Shown: positions 34,238 to 43,582, numbered from the stretch's first letter. The stretch: 64,000 nucleotides of DNA from an uncultured Candidatus Binatia bacterium (GCA_958296235.1 OY282457.1:62001-126000), one strand, 5' to 3'. Notes: generated by a model from the sequence alone, not told the origin. Translations and numbers: made by a program.

Positions 34238-34384
34238 ATGATCTGTCCGCGCTGCCGAACAAAAATGAAAGTAGAGGCGCACCGGCCTCATAAACACGAA
34301 AAATGGCGCTGCCCGCAGTGTGGCAAAATCCGTATGAAACCCGCGTCATACCGTCGGCATAAACGACGCGATCAAGCTGAATAG
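34238..34384 (+). CDS. Small zinc-ribbon protein (48 aa)
   Basis: The ATG at 34238 gives MICPRCRTKMKVEAHRP, then WRCPQCGKIRMKP and a basic tail SYRRHKRRDQAE. Two C-x2-C knuckles 25 residues apart form a zinc ribbon, and the lysine/arginine-rich tail fits nucleic-acid or ribosome binding. It lies alone between two minus-strand genes. Confidence 0.65.
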   Translation: MICPRCRTKMKVEAHRPHKHEKWRCPQCGKIRMKPASYRRHKRRDQAE

Positions 34385-34419
34385 AGCTGGGAGCGCGGAC
34401 ATCTTGCCGGCATCCGGCT

Positions 34420-34881
34420 TCAGGGAGAAGGACGCTCCTCGACTGTCTCCTTGCGGCTGGCAACATAGGCGGCCATGAGTCCTGGCAGGTCAATAGGCGA
34501 CTCTGTTTCTCTGAGCTTGCCGCCGGGTGGGATAATTTTATCCGACCCGCCAAGTGAGATCAGGACATAGGGGCCGCCGAGCAAACCCTTGGTCTGAACG
34601 GATGCGATCGCGTCTTCTTGAATTTCAATATCACGGTCTATGGTGAAGCGGACTCTCGCCCGCGCGCCCGTGAGCTGGACGGTATCAACCCGGCCTACGC
34701 GGACACCGGCGACCTCGACAGGAGTGCCCGGTCCCAGGCCGGTGGCACTTTCAAAGTCCGCATAGATGGTATACCCCCAGGCGTTATAGAGCACGGTTTC
34801 TCCGAGTGACGAGAACAGATAGAACGCACTTGCGGTTCCAAGAATCAGGAAACCAACGACGCTGAGGCCGATCCGTTGCAT
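34420..34881 (-). CDS. MlaD-type (MCE domain) lipid-transport protein
   Basis: The start MQRIGLSVVGFLILG (ATG 34881) gives 153 residues: one N-terminal membrane anchor, then one MCE domain (YTIYADFESATGLGPGTPVEVAGVRVGRVD ... TKGLLGGPYVLISLGG). MlaD binds phospholipid in the periplasm as the substrate part of MlaFEDB. The usual mlaE/mlaF neighbours are absent, so this is an orphan copy or the rest lies elsewhere. Confidence 0.86.
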   Translation of the reverse strand: MQRIGLSVVGFLILGTASAFYLFSSLGETVLYNAWGYTIYADFESATGLGPGTPVEVAGVRVGRVDTVQLTGARARVRFTIDRDIEIQEDAIASVQTKGLLGGPYVLISLGGSDKIIPPGGKLRETESPIDLPGLMAAYVASRKETVEERPSP

Positions 34882-34966
34882 GGCCTGACAGCCTAGCAGA
34901 CCACCCCTTATCTCCCAAGACCCTCCACCCATTCTCATGGCAGATACGCTGGCTCTCCAAGGGAAT

Positions 34967-35875
34967 ATGAAAAACGCAGGCGAGAAGCGCTTTGGGCAGC
35001 TTCTTTGTTTTGCGCTTCTTTTCTGTAGCTTTTTATTCGGTCATCTCCATAATGTCCGGGCCGATACTACAGCCCTGGTCGCCCAGGGGCAGTATGTCTT
35101 TGCCCTAGCCGGCGGATGTGGCTGCCATACCGCGGATGCGGGACCCGCCAACGCCGGCGGGCGGCCGATTGAAACCCCCTATGGGCGATTTTACGGGACG
35201 AATATTACGCCTGACCCAGTTCACGGCATTGGGACCTGGACGGACCGGGAAATCATCGACGCGATCCGGTTGGGGGTGAAACCTGATGGGACGGTCATGA
35301 GTCCGGTCATGCCATACCCGGCCCTGAGCGGCATGACGGATGCAGATGCCACGGCGCTGGTTGCTTTCCTGCGCAGCCGTGCGCCCGTCGCGCAGGAAAA
35401 CCTCCCCCACGAGGTCGGCATTCCATTTTCTGGACTGGCCATGCGTGTCTGGCGCTGGCTGTTTTTTGAACCGGTTACAACTCATGCCACAGCTTGGACG
35501 GACCCCATTGCCCGAGGCCGCTACATCAGCGAACATCTCGCCCATTGCCAAGAGTGCCATACGCCGCGCACCGTGTTTGGCACTCTTGACCGGACGCGCG
35601 ATCTAGCCGGGAATCCAGCTGGCATTGACGGCGAGGTCGCGCCCAATATTACCCCGGATGACGAGACGGGTATCGGACAGTGGAGTGAGGGAGATATCGT
35701 TTCCCTGCTGCGCACCGGCTTTCTCCCGAATTTTGATAACGTCCAAGGGCTGATGGCGGTAGTGATTGATGGGGTCCCCGGAGGCGGATACAAAGACATG
35801 ACGGATGAAGATGCCTACGCTGTTGCCGCATATCTGAAATCGGTTGCTCCAAGGGAGCAGGCAGAAGCGGAATAG
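34967..35875 (+). CDS. Diheme cytochrome c
   Basis: The start MKNAGEKRFGQLLCF (ATG 34967) gives 302 residues with a signal peptide. Two cytochrome c domains follow the pattern of alcohol-dehydrogenase-type or sorbitol-dehydrogenase cytochromes (GTNITPDPVHGIGTWTDREI and APNITPDDETGIGQWSEGDI). The second heme site is canonical, CQECH; the first reads GGCGCHT, that is C-x-C-H. It should accept electrons in the periplasm; a dehydrogenase partner is not seen. Confidence 0.85.
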   Translation: MKNAGEKRFGQLLCFALLFCSFLFGHLHNVRADTTALVAQGQYVFALAGGCGCHTADAGPANAGGRPIETPYGRFYGTNITPDPVHGIGTWTDREIIDAIRLGVKPDGTVMSPVMPYPALSGMTDADATALVAFLRSRAPVAQENLPHEVGIPFSGLAMRVWRWLFFEPVTTHATAWTDPIARGRYISEHLAHCQECHTPRTVFGTLDRTRDLAGNPAGIDGEVAPNITPDDETGIGQWSEGDIVSLLRTGFLPNFDNVQGLMAVVIDGVPGGGYKDMTDEDAYAVAAYLKSVAPREQAEAE

Positions 35876-35906
35876 CGTGGAGCTTGCGTAAAAAGGAGGT
35901 AGTGCA

Positions 35907-36404
35907 ATGAAAGGGATAGTGATCCGTGTGGTTCGTGGGGTTTTGATCAGCGCCAGTGTGATGGCAGGCGGGCTGCATACTATGGGTGGGCTGAGTTTCG
36001 GGCATGAAAACCACCCCACCCAGATGCCGGACCCGCAGCAGACGGTGGCGTTTCGCACCTATCTGATGGAGAATATCGGGGCCAACGCCAAGGAGATGAA
36101 GGGCAAGATCGATGCCGGTAAGCTCTCAGAGGCAAAAATGAATGCGGCTGCCATAGCCCTTCATTCCACCCGCATCGCAGCGCTCTTTCCTGAGGGCAGC
36201 ACGTCGGACGCCTCTCGGGCAAAAGAAGAAATCTGGCAAACCTGGGAGGCTTTTCTCGCCTCAGCCACAGTGCTGAGTACGGAAGCGAACGCGCTGACCG
36301 TGGCGGCGGGAGAAAATAATGCCACCGCAGTCAAAGAACATATGCAAAAGATGTTCGGGACGTGTAAGGGCTGTCACGACCAGTTTCGCAAGCCGGAGGA
36401 ATAA
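35907..36404 (+). CDS. Cytochrome c'/c556-like protein
   Basis: AAAAAGGAGG precedes ATG 35907; the protein is 165 residues with a signal peptide. Four amphipathic helices lead to the C-terminal heme motif CKGCHDQFRKPEE, the layout of the cytochrome c'/c556 four-helix bundle. It lies 32 bases behind the diheme cytochrome and is probably co-expressed. Function could be electron transfer or gas/radical handling. Confidence 0.86.
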   Translation: MKGIVIRVVRGVLISASVMAGGLHTMGGLSFGHENHPTQMPDPQQTVAFRTYLMENIGANAKEMKGKIDAGKLSEAKMNAAAIALHSTRIAALFPEGSTSDASRAKEEIWQTWEAFLASATVLSTEANALTVAAGENNATAVKEHMQKMFGTCKGCHDQFRKPEE

Positions 36405-36484
36405 GCCGCGGGGCAGTTATATTGCTCCTTGGCAAAAAACGTGAGATAAAAATTCAGTAATTTTCCTGGCAAAAGGAGTCTCTT

Positions 36485-37774
36485 GTGTCCGGTGCTATTG
36501 GGTTCCAGGCGCTGACAAGCCGTAATGCCGTGCTGAGCAGCGCAGAAAATTTTATCCTGTACCTGCTCATGGAGACCAAGCCGCAGGGTGGGGGCGTGCG
36601 CCTGCCGCTCAATCTTGGCATTGTCCTTGACCGTAGCGGTTCGATGTATGACGAACAGCGGCTTGATTACGTCATTGAGGCCATCAAATATCTGATCGAT
36701 AATCTTGGCCCGGATGACAAGGCCGCGGTGGTCGCGTTTGCCGACCGGGCGGAAGTTGCGGCAACGGCAGACCAGGTCGCGACTGAGGCCGCCAGGGTGA
36801 AACGGACGATTGACGATCTCGATCTTCTGGAAATTGGGGGCGGAACACAAATGGCGCTGGGCATGGAAGCGGCGCTTGCCGAGGTGGAGAAGTATTATTC
36901 ACCGAACCGCCTGAACCGGCTGCTGCTCCTGACCGACGGTCAGACGTATGAGGAGCGCAAATGTCTGGAACTCGCCCGCCAACACCGGGCGCGTATTTCG
37001 TGCAGTACGCTCGGGGTGGGGATCGAGTTCAATGAAAAATTGCTAATGGAAATGGCCGAGGAGAGTGGCGCCAATTATCACTTGATCGATACCCCGACCT
37101 CCATTCCGAATATTTTCTCCAGTGAACTCCAGGGACTGCGGAATGTCGCCCTGACCAACGCGCGTATTGAGATGCAACTCAGCGCGGGAGTGCAGGTGAA
37201 AGAAGCCTTTCGCGCCAGTCCTCAGATTTACCCCATAAAAGAGATTACGCCCGACGCCAACCGGACGCTTTCCCTGCCGTTGGGAGATATTGAAGCTGGA
37301 ACGCCAAGCTCAGCCTTAGCCGTACTCGTCTTGCCGCCCCGCCGACCCGGCCGGGTACGGTTGGCGCGGGCTGAGCTGTCTTACGATACGCCCGAGGCAA
37401 AGAACCAGCGCGAAAGCGTGGACATTGTGGTGAATTATACGCTTGAGCGTTCGGATATTGGCCGGGCAAACGGCTATGTGATGAATCTGGTCGATCAAGT
37501 CAGTGTCGCCAAGATTCAGATGCAGGCTGAGGCGGCTATGGCTGCCGGCAACACGGATAAAGCCACGCGGCTGTTGGGTAATGCCATAGCCGGCACGCAA
37601 CGTCTGGGGAATACGAAAGCAACCCAAGCGCTGGAGGGGCTCCAGAGTGAGTTGAAGAAGACCCAGAGTCTTGCGACCGGGGCTGCCAAGACCCAGCTGC
37701 TCAGCGCTCAGGCAACCCTCCGAAAAACGCAGCAGCTTGATCCTGAAAGCGTCAAGGATGCGCTCCGGGATTAA
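36485..37774 (+). CDS. Cytosolic von Willebrand factor A domain protein
   Basis: AAAGGAG six bases before GTG 36485 sets the start (429 residues). LNLGIVLDRSGSMYDE is a full MIDAS (D-x-S-x-S) and GGGTQMALGM and LLLTDGQTYEE supply the remaining metal residues. There is no signal peptide or membrane helix. The C-terminal third is beta-rich and then a helical Gln/Ala/Thr region (LQSELKKTQSLATGAAK). It opens the kinase/phosphatase/FHA cluster and may be a scaffold or substrate binder. Confidence 0.85.
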   Translation: MSGAIGFQALTSRNAVLSSAENFILYLLMETKPQGGGVRLPLNLGIVLDRSGSMYDEQRLDYVIEAIKYLIDNLGPDDKAAVVAFADRAEVAATADQVATEAARVKRTIDDLDLLEIGGGTQMALGMEAALAEVEKYYSPNRLNRLLLLTDGQTYEERKCLELARQHRARISCSTLGVGIEFNEKLLMEMAEESGANYHLIDTPTSIPNIFSSELQGLRNVALTNARIEMQLSAGVQVKEAFRASPQIYPIKEITPDANRTLSLPLGDIEAGTPSSALAVLVLPPRRPGRVRLARAELSYDTPEAKNQRESVDIVVNYTLERSDIGRANGYVMNLVDQVSVAKIQMQAEAAMAAGNTDKATRLLGNAIAGTQRLGNTKATQALEGLQSELKKTQSLATGAAKTQLLSAQATLRKTQQLDPESVKDALRD

Positions 37775-37812
37775 GCTCTACCCCAGATGTAGCCCATGAA
37801 GGAGATGTGCGC

Positions 37813-38466
37813 ATGATTCGCTGTGCGGAATGCAATGAAGAAAATGTGGATGGCCTGGAGTACTGTGATAGCTGCGGAGCGAAACTCGAAGTGATAGCGA
37901 CGGAAGCCGTGGTCGCCGATGCCCCCGACAGCCCGGCCGCAGAGGAGGCTCCCGCCGAAATTGAGGCCAGTGCGGAGACCGCGGCAGAAGAAGCCACGCC
38001 TGAGCCGGCTGAGCCTGAGACCGCTGAAGCTGAGGGCGAGGAGCGCGCGGAGGCGGCTGGAGATGAGCCCCCAGAGCCGGCGGCAGAAGAAGCCGTGCCT
38101 GTCGCCGCCGCTCTCAGCGAGGAACGGGAAGCGGTCGGCAGCGCTTCGCTCACTATCACCCGCGGTGGCACGGTGGGGAAAGTCTTTGAGCTCCAGGCCG
38201 GAGACAATCTGGTTGGTCGGTGGGACCCGGATTCCGGTTCTTTTCCTGAGGTTGATATGGAAAACGATGACCCGGAAGCGCGGATCTCTCGCAAACACGC
38301 GCTGATAAAGTTCGGGACCGATCTGACGATTGAAGATATCGGGAGTCTGAACGGGACGTTTGTCAACCGGGGCCAACGTCTTGAGCCGGGCTCGCCCGCC
38401 CCTCTCAAGGATGGAGACGAGATCATCATCGGCAAAACCTTTTTTAAGGTGGCGCGCGTGCAATGA
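37813..38466 (+). CDS. Zinc-ribbon and FHA-domain protein
   Basis: The start MIRCAECNEENVDGLEYC (ATG 37813) gives 217 residues. Two C-x2-C knuckles (CAEC, CDSC) form an N-terminal zinc ribbon, an Ala/Glu/Pro-rich linker covers about residues 35-110, and an FHA domain occupies 115-217 (NLVGRWDPDS, ISRKHALI, SLNGTFVN). The FHA Arg, Ser, His and Asn that bind phosphothreonine are present. It probably reads the product of the kinase downstream. Confidence 0.86.
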   Translation: MIRCAECNEENVDGLEYCDSCGAKLEVIATEAVVADAPDSPAAEEAPAEIEASAETAAEEATPEPAEPETAEAEGEERAEAAGDEPPEPAAEEAVPVAAALSEEREAVGSASLTITRGGTVGKVFELQAGDNLVGRWDPDSGSFPEVDMENDDPEARISRKHALIKFGTDLTIEDIGSLNGTFVNRGQRLEPGSPAPLKDGDEIIIGKTFFKVARVQ

Positions 38467-38525
38467 GGCGCCGCCGGCCGTTCTGGACGTGGCGAAACTG
38501 AGCGCCTTGAGTAGACTGGTGATGC

Positions 38526-40232
38526 ATGGCTTCTGCGCCGCTGATGACCGAACAGAGAGACCTTGAGGAGCGCTGTGTTTGTGTCGAGTGCGGACAGGCC
38601 AATAGCATCGGCGAAACTTTTTGCGCCGCCTGTGGCGTAGCGCTTGAAGAAGCAGGGGAGAGGGAGTCGGCCGCCCCTCTCGAACCGTTGCCCATCGGCA
38701 CCGTTCTGGCTGATACTTATCGTCTGACCACACTCCTAGCGACTGGACAGGAAAATCGTTACCGGGCGGTTCGTCAGACTGACGAAGACCGGCCCTACCT
38801 CATAGCGGAACGGGCGAGCGACCAGACCGCTGCCCATCCGGGTGGCGCGTTTCGGTTGTTCGAGCAGCTTGCCGAGATTCATCATCCGGCCCTGATCCTC
38901 CCCCAAGAACGTTTTGAACGTGACGGCCGAGTCTATCTCATTACACCGAGTCAGTCCGGTCTCCCACTGAGTCAGCGTATTGGCCGGACATCGGAGCGGG
39001 AGGCGGCCGGCTGGGGGGTCCAGTTATGTCAGGCCGTGGATGTTTTGCACCGGCATGGACTCTTATGTGTCGAACTGCCCCCGGAAAATATCCTGCTCGA
39101 CAAGACGGGCCGGCTGCGCCTCATTCAATTCGACGCGATCCGTCTCAAGGACACAGTTGAGGAGAGTCCCGTGCTGACAGACGGCTATGCCGCGCCCGAG
39201 GCATACAAGGCCCAGGTATTAAATGAAGCCGCAGATGTGTTTGCGCTCGGCGCCTGTCTGTATGCCGTTCTGGTGGGGCGGCGTTTGCCCGTTGAGGGCT
39301 GGGCGGTTCAGCCTGAGCCACCTGTATTCTATCCTGAGAAAGTTCTGACTCCCGAGTGTGAGCGCATTTTAAGCAGGGCGTTGGTCCTTGAGAGCACCGA
39401 ACGCTATGCGGACTTGGAAGCGCTGAAACATGATTGGCTTGCGCTGAGCCAGTCTACGTACATCCGTTCGGCCTGGCAGACCGATGTCGGACAGGTGCGC
39501 GACCATAATGAAGATGCCGTTCTGGTCAAAGAGGTCGGGCAGGGCAGTATAGCCGGTGATGATTTTCGGGGGCTGTATATTGTGTCAGACGGGATGGGTG
39601 GAGCCGAAGCCGGTGAGGTCGCGAGCCAGCTCGCCATTCAGACGGTCGCGCGCCAGGTCGAAGCAGCCTGGGCTGAGAGTGAGGCAAAAGAGGAAGGGGA
39701 CGCAGCTGCCTGGGAGATCTGTTTGCGTGAGGCGGTTGCGGCGGCCAATGCCCGGGTGGTCCAATACGGAAAAGACCATCCCGAAGCGGCCGGCCTGGGG
39801 GCTACGATCGTTGCCGCGTTGATCCAGGCGGGACAACTGGCGCTGGCCTGGGTCGGGGACAGTCGGGTCTATCTGCTGGAAAACGGAGTGTTGCGCCAGC
39901 TCTCGCACGATCATTCCCTGGTTGCCCGGCTGGTCGAAATCGGCCAACTGACGGAAGAAGAGGCACTGACTCACGAGCACCGCAACGTCCTGATTCGGTC
40001 TTTGGGCAGCAAGGAAAACGTCAAGGTTGATACGCTCTCGCGGCCGCTGAAGCGCGGCGTCCGCCTCCTCCTGTGCAGCGATGGGCTGACCAGCCATGTG
40101 CTTGATCCGGCGATCGCCGATATTATGAGTCGCCACCGGACTCCGCGCGAGGCCGCCTTGGAACTGACTGTCGCGGCCAATACCGCCGGCGGCAGCGATA
40201 ATACCTCGGTGGTGGTTGTCTTTCACGAGTAG
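38526..40232 (+). CDS. Zinc ribbon-pseudokinase-PP2C phosphatase fusion
   Basis: The protein has 568 residues in three parts. Residues 17-38 form a zinc ribbon (CVECGQANSIGETFCAACG). Residues 55-305 are kinase-like, but the VAIK Lys is Ala (YLIAERAS), HRDLKPEN reads CVELPPENILL and DFG reads QFD, so it cannot transfer phosphate. From about 320 a PP2C domain has DHNEDAV, VSDGMGG, WVGDSRVYLL, CSDGLT and GSDNTSVV, all metal ligands intact. It should remove phosphate from Ser/Thr, with the dead kinase as sensor or adaptor. It ends 13 bases before the active kinase gene. Confidence 0.92.
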   Translation: MASAPLMTEQRDLEERCVCVECGQANSIGETFCAACGVALEEAGERESAAPLEPLPIGTVLADTYRLTTLLATGQENRYRAVRQTDEDRPYLIAERASDQTAAHPGGAFRLFEQLAEIHHPALILPQERFERDGRVYLITPSQSGLPLSQRIGRTSEREAAGWGVQLCQAVDVLHRHGLLCVELPPENILLDKTGRLRLIQFDAIRLKDTVEESPVLTDGYAAPEAYKAQVLNEAADVFALGACLYAVLVGRRLPVEGWAVQPEPPVFYPEKVLTPECERILSRALVLESTERYADLEALKHDWLALSQSTYIRSAWQTDVGQVRDHNEDAVLVKEVGQGSIAGDDFRGLYIVSDGMGGAEAGEVASQLAIQTVARQVEAAWAESEAKEEGDAAAWEICLREAVAAANARVVQYGKDHPEAAGLGATIVAALIQAGQLALAWVGDSRVYLLENGVLRQLSHDHSLVARLVEIGQLTEEEALTHEHRNVLIRSLGSKENVKVDTLSRPLKRGVRLLLCSDGLTSHVLDPAIADIMSRHRTPREAALELTVAANTAGGSDNTSVVVVFHE

Positions 40233-40245
40233 CGAGGCATTGTCG

Positions 40246-42621
40246 ATGTCGCGGAATGAAAGCGGTCAACTCGAACCCGGAACGGTCCTGGCGGGTCGGT
40301 ATCAGATTGAGCGTTTTCTTGCGGGTGGCGGGATGGGCGTCGTCTATGTCGCCCAGGATCAGCGTCTGGCTGAGAGACAGGTCGCCATCAAAGAAATTTT
40401 TGACCGATTTACGAATCCCGAAGAACGCGCCCAGGCCATTGAGTATTTTCATCGCGAGGCCGACACGCTGGCCCAGCTTACCCATCCTGCCATTCCCGCC
40501 ATTTTCGACCGTTTTGGTGAAGGCAATTGCCATTATTTGGTGATGGATTTTGTCGAAGGGGTCAATCTGGAGCAGGAAATCGCCGGACTGGGCGGTCAGC
40601 TCCCCGAGAGCCGGGTCATCGAGATTGGCCGGGAGCTGTGCGACGTGTTGACCTATCTGCATGGCTTTTCTCCGCCAATCATTTACCGGGACATGAAGCC
40701 GGGCAATGTGATCCTCCGGCCGGACGGGCGCATCACGCTGATTGACTTCGGCATTGCCAGAATTTTCTCTCCCCAGGGTAAAGCCACCCTGATTGGCACG
40801 CCTGGCTTTGCCCCGCCCGAGCAATACTCGGGACAGGTCGATGAGCGGTCCGATCTGTATGGCCTGGCCGCAACCCTGCACTATATCCTGACCGGGCGTG
40901 ACCCGGAGAAGCACCCGCCGTTCTCGTGCCCGCCGGTGCTTTCGGAGAAGCCTGACGCTTCTCCTTTCCTCGCCCAGGCGATAGACCAGACCCTGGCGTA
41001 TAAAGCGGAGGAGCGGCCAAAGAGCGCGGAAGCGTTTAAGGACATGTTTCTGTATGGGCGCGGACTGGGCGCGGCCCCATCTCCCAGCTCGTCCCAAGCC
41101 GCGACCCAGATTCTCGAGCCTTTGCCGGAGCCGGTTGAGGAACCCCTCACCGTCGCACCGCCACAAAAGAAACGGCGCTGGGGACGGCTGGCTGCGACCC
41201 TGGTTTTTTTGCTGCTGCTGACTGGTGGGGCGTATGGATTGTTCACTTCCCCTGAGTTGCTACAAGGCAATCCGGTCACGCGCGTGGGAGAGAAAATACC
41301 GTGGCAGCAGATTGAAACTTGGCTGCCAGAATCTCAGCGTGAAAGGTTTCGGGCGTTTGTTGCGGATTTACCCTGGGAGCGGGAGAAACGGTTGCGCACG
41401 CTGCGGGCCGACCCGCTCGAACTGGTTTCTCTCAACTTGCTGAATACCTCGCGCGATGGCACGCCGCTGTCGGAAGCTAAGGAAAGTTATACGGTTGGTG
41501 AAGTGCAATACCTGACCTGGGAAGTGGTGCTGAAAAACAAGCTGTTTGAGGTCGAAGGCGGGAATCATCGACTGGAAGGCCGATTTTTCGACCCTGAGGG
41601 CGGCCTGGCCGGGAAAAGCGAAGCCGGTCGGTTTGTCCGACCCGAAGAAGAACAGCTTGAGCTGCGGGGCGTGACCCTCATTGAGGGGCTCAAAGAGCGG
41701 GCGACCGGCGATTATCAGCTTGAGCTCTACCTTGGGGATGCCAAGCTGGCCAGTCAAACAGTCCAGATAGAAGCCGACCGGGTCAGCGTAGCAAAGGCTG
41801 ACGCCGAAGAAGAAGGTGGTATAGCCGGTGGGGCTGATGGCTCAGCCTCGGCGCCTTCCCCAGCCGCGATAGAGGAAGAGCGCAAACGACGCGCTGTGGA
41901 GGCCAAGCGGCTGGCACTTATCCAGGAACGGAGCAAGGAACCGCTTGATCTCCTCTCTGTCCGCTTTTTTAATACGGCGAAAGATGGCAGACGCCTTTCT
42001 CAGCCAGCGTCTTCGTTTGGCGCATCGCAACTCCGGTTCGTAGCCTGGGAGGCCGATTTTCAGAACCAACTCCATGACCTGTTGTCTTCTCACCACCGGG
42101 TCACCGCAACCTATTTTGCCCCCAATGGTCAGATTCTTGGGACGGTTGAAGACGGAAAAGAAGTGTCGGATACAACAGAGAAGGTGACGTTTACCGCCAG
42201 AATCGGCAATGCCAGTGGAGGCGCCTTTCTCCCAGGCGACTATCGGGTTGACTTTTATGTCAATGGCTACCCGCTCTCGTCCAGAAAATTCAGCGTAAGG
42301 GATGATCGGGACTTGGCCCGTATCCTCAGCTCGCACCAAGGGAGCATCCTCGGGCTCGGTCCTGAGCGTGAGGCGCTGCTTGAAGCGCATTTCCAACCGC
42401 ACAGTAATGGAGCCTTACGTGGCCGCCTGGTGATTCACGCGCACGGCTTTGGGGCCGCCTCTCTGGAAGGAGCGACGCAGGGCAACCAGATTGAGTTTGC
42501 CAGTAAGGTTGGCAATCGCGTCTATCATTTCCAGGGCTGGCGTGAAGAAAATTGGCTCAGAGGAACCTATCGTGTCGGGTCGTCCGAGGATATGAGCGGA
42601 AATTGGTCACTGCAACTCTAG
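40246..42621 (+). CDS. Transmembrane Ser/Thr protein kinase with duplicated sensor module
   Basis: The start MSRNESGQLEPGTVLAGRY (ATG 40246) gives 791 residues. The kinase domain (about 10-280) is complete: LAGGGMGVVY, VAIKEI, YRDMKPGNVIL, LIDFGIA and GTPGFAPPEQY. One membrane helix lies near 313-332 (LAATLVFLLLLTGGAYGLF). Outside are two copies of a roughly 120-residue module, one beginning PLELVSLNLLNTSRDG (about 388) and one PLDLLSVRFFNTAKDG (about 565), then a final beta domain. A charged linker joins the copies. It is the writer for the neighbouring FHA readers. Confidence 0.93.
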   Translation: MSRNESGQLEPGTVLAGRYQIERFLAGGGMGVVYVAQDQRLAERQVAIKEIFDRFTNPEERAQAIEYFHREADTLAQLTHPAIPAIFDRFGEGNCHYLVMDFVEGVNLEQEIAGLGGQLPESRVIEIGRELCDVLTYLHGFSPPIIYRDMKPGNVILRPDGRITLIDFGIARIFSPQGKATLIGTPGFAPPEQYSGQVDERSDLYGLAATLHYILTGRDPEKHPPFSCPPVLSEKPDASPFLAQAIDQTLAYKAEERPKSAEAFKDMFLYGRGLGAAPSPSSSQAATQILEPLPEPVEEPLTVAPPQKKRRWGRLAATLVFLLLLTGGAYGLFTSPELLQGNPVTRVGEKIPWQQIETWLPESQRERFRAFVADLPWEREKRLRTLRADPLELVSLNLLNTSRDGTPLSEAKESYTVGEVQYLTWEVVLKNKLFEVEGGNHRLEGRFFDPEGGLAGKSEAGRFVRPEEEQLELRGVTLIEGLKERATGDYQLELYLGDAKLASQTVQIEADRVSVAKADAEEEGGIAGGADGSASAPSPAAIEEERKRRAVEAKRLALIQERSKEPLDLLSVRFFNTAKDGRRLSQPASSFGASQLRFVAWEADFQNQLHDLLSSHHRVTATYFAPNGQILGTVEDGKEVSDTTEKVTFTARIGNASGGAFLPGDYRVDFYVNGYPLSSRKFSVRDDRDLARILSSHQGSILGLGPEREALLEAHFQPHSNGALRGRLVIHAHGFGAASLEGATQGNQIEFASKVGNRVYHFQGWREENWLRGTYRVGSSEDMSGNWSLQL

Positions 42622-42690
42622 GCTGGGTTATGATGACGGTTTCCGGCATAGGGGAACGTGGGGCATTGAGCAGACTTTGAGTGGAGCAGC

Positions 42691-43581
42691 ATGGAGCTTT
42701 CACGCGAACGACTTGTCCTGTATAGCGGGGCTGGGCTTCTGGGCGGTCTTGCCGGCTGGGCCGCGGCTGACCCGTTGGCCGCGGTGGGGAATGTCTATCT
42801 CCGGGCTATGGCCCTGGGAGGGGCGACCGGTATTTGTGTTGGCGCGTTTATGGGTGCCATTGAAGGGTTGAGCGCCGGGCATAAGAACAAGACCTGGCAA
42901 GGTGTGAGGCTGGGTAGCATCGCCGGTCTGGTGGGTGGGGCGGTCGGTCTCCTCATGGCGGAGCTGGTGTTTGGCCTGTTTGGCCGTCTTAGTGGGCGTG
43001 TTATAGGCTGGGGAATTTTCGGGCTTGCCGTCGGGCTGGGAGCCGGCTGGGTCGGCCAATCGTTAGTCCGTTTACGCAATGGCGCGATAGGCGGTTGCAT
43101 CGGCGGGGCCATCGGGGGCGCGCTCTTTCAGATTGTTACCTCCCTCCTTTCGCAAACGGCTGGCCTTGGGGTTGCCTTGGCCATCCTGGGGGCCATGATC
43201 GGTCTCTGGATCGGTCTGGTCAGTGAGATATTGAAGCGCGGCTGGTTTATGGTGATTCGCTCGCAAAGTCGCAACGCCCGTGAGGGCCGTGAATATCACC
43301 TGACCAAGCCCAAAACGACAATCGGCCGAGCCGAAGAAAGTGATGTCGGCCTGTTTGGCGACCGGTCCGTTGCCAACCTGCATGCGGTGGTCGAAAAACG
43401 TCAGAACACCTTTGTGCTTGCCAAAAACGAAGGGCAGGTCAGCGTTAATCGAATTCCAGTCACCCAGCCCGTCCAACTGAAAAACGGCGACCGGGTCGAG
43501 GTCGGCGGAACCTTGCTCCTCTTTCGAGAGCGTGCAGGCAAGGAGGAAGCCGGCCGGACAGCAGTGTCAGGTGGAGAATAG
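42691..43581 (+). CDS. Polytopic membrane protein with C-terminal FHA domain
   Basis: The protein has 296 residues. The first 190 are glycine-rich hydrophobic helices (LYSGAGLLGGLAGWAAADPL, GICVGAFMGAIEGL, LAILGAMIGLWIGLV), perhaps five or six spans. The C-terminal FHA domain runs from about 195 (REYHLTKPKTTIGRAEESD, ANLHAVVEKR, GQVSVNRIPV). It has Arg and His but Asn of the SxxH pair in place of Ser, so phosphate binding may be weaker. The next gene starts two bases later. Confidence 0.86.
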   Translation: MELSRERLVLYSGAGLLGGLAGWAAADPLAAVGNVYLRAMALGGATGICVGAFMGAIEGLSAGHKNKTWQGVRLGSIAGLVGGAVGLLMAELVFGLFGRLSGRVIGWGIFGLAVGLGAGWVGQSLVRLRNGAIGGCIGGAIGGALFQIVTSLLSQTAGLGVALAILGAMIGLWIGLVSEILKRGWFMVIRSQSRNAREGREYHLTKPKTTIGRAEESDVGLFGDRSVANLHAVVEKRQNTFVLAKNEGQVSVNRIPVTQPVQLKNGDRVEVGGTLLLFRERAGKEEAGRTAVSGGE

Positions 43582-43582
43582 C

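Noticed and set aside
39585-40226. Minus-strand ORF over the PP2C domain
   Set aside because: It is a shadow of a gene with complete PP2C motifs.
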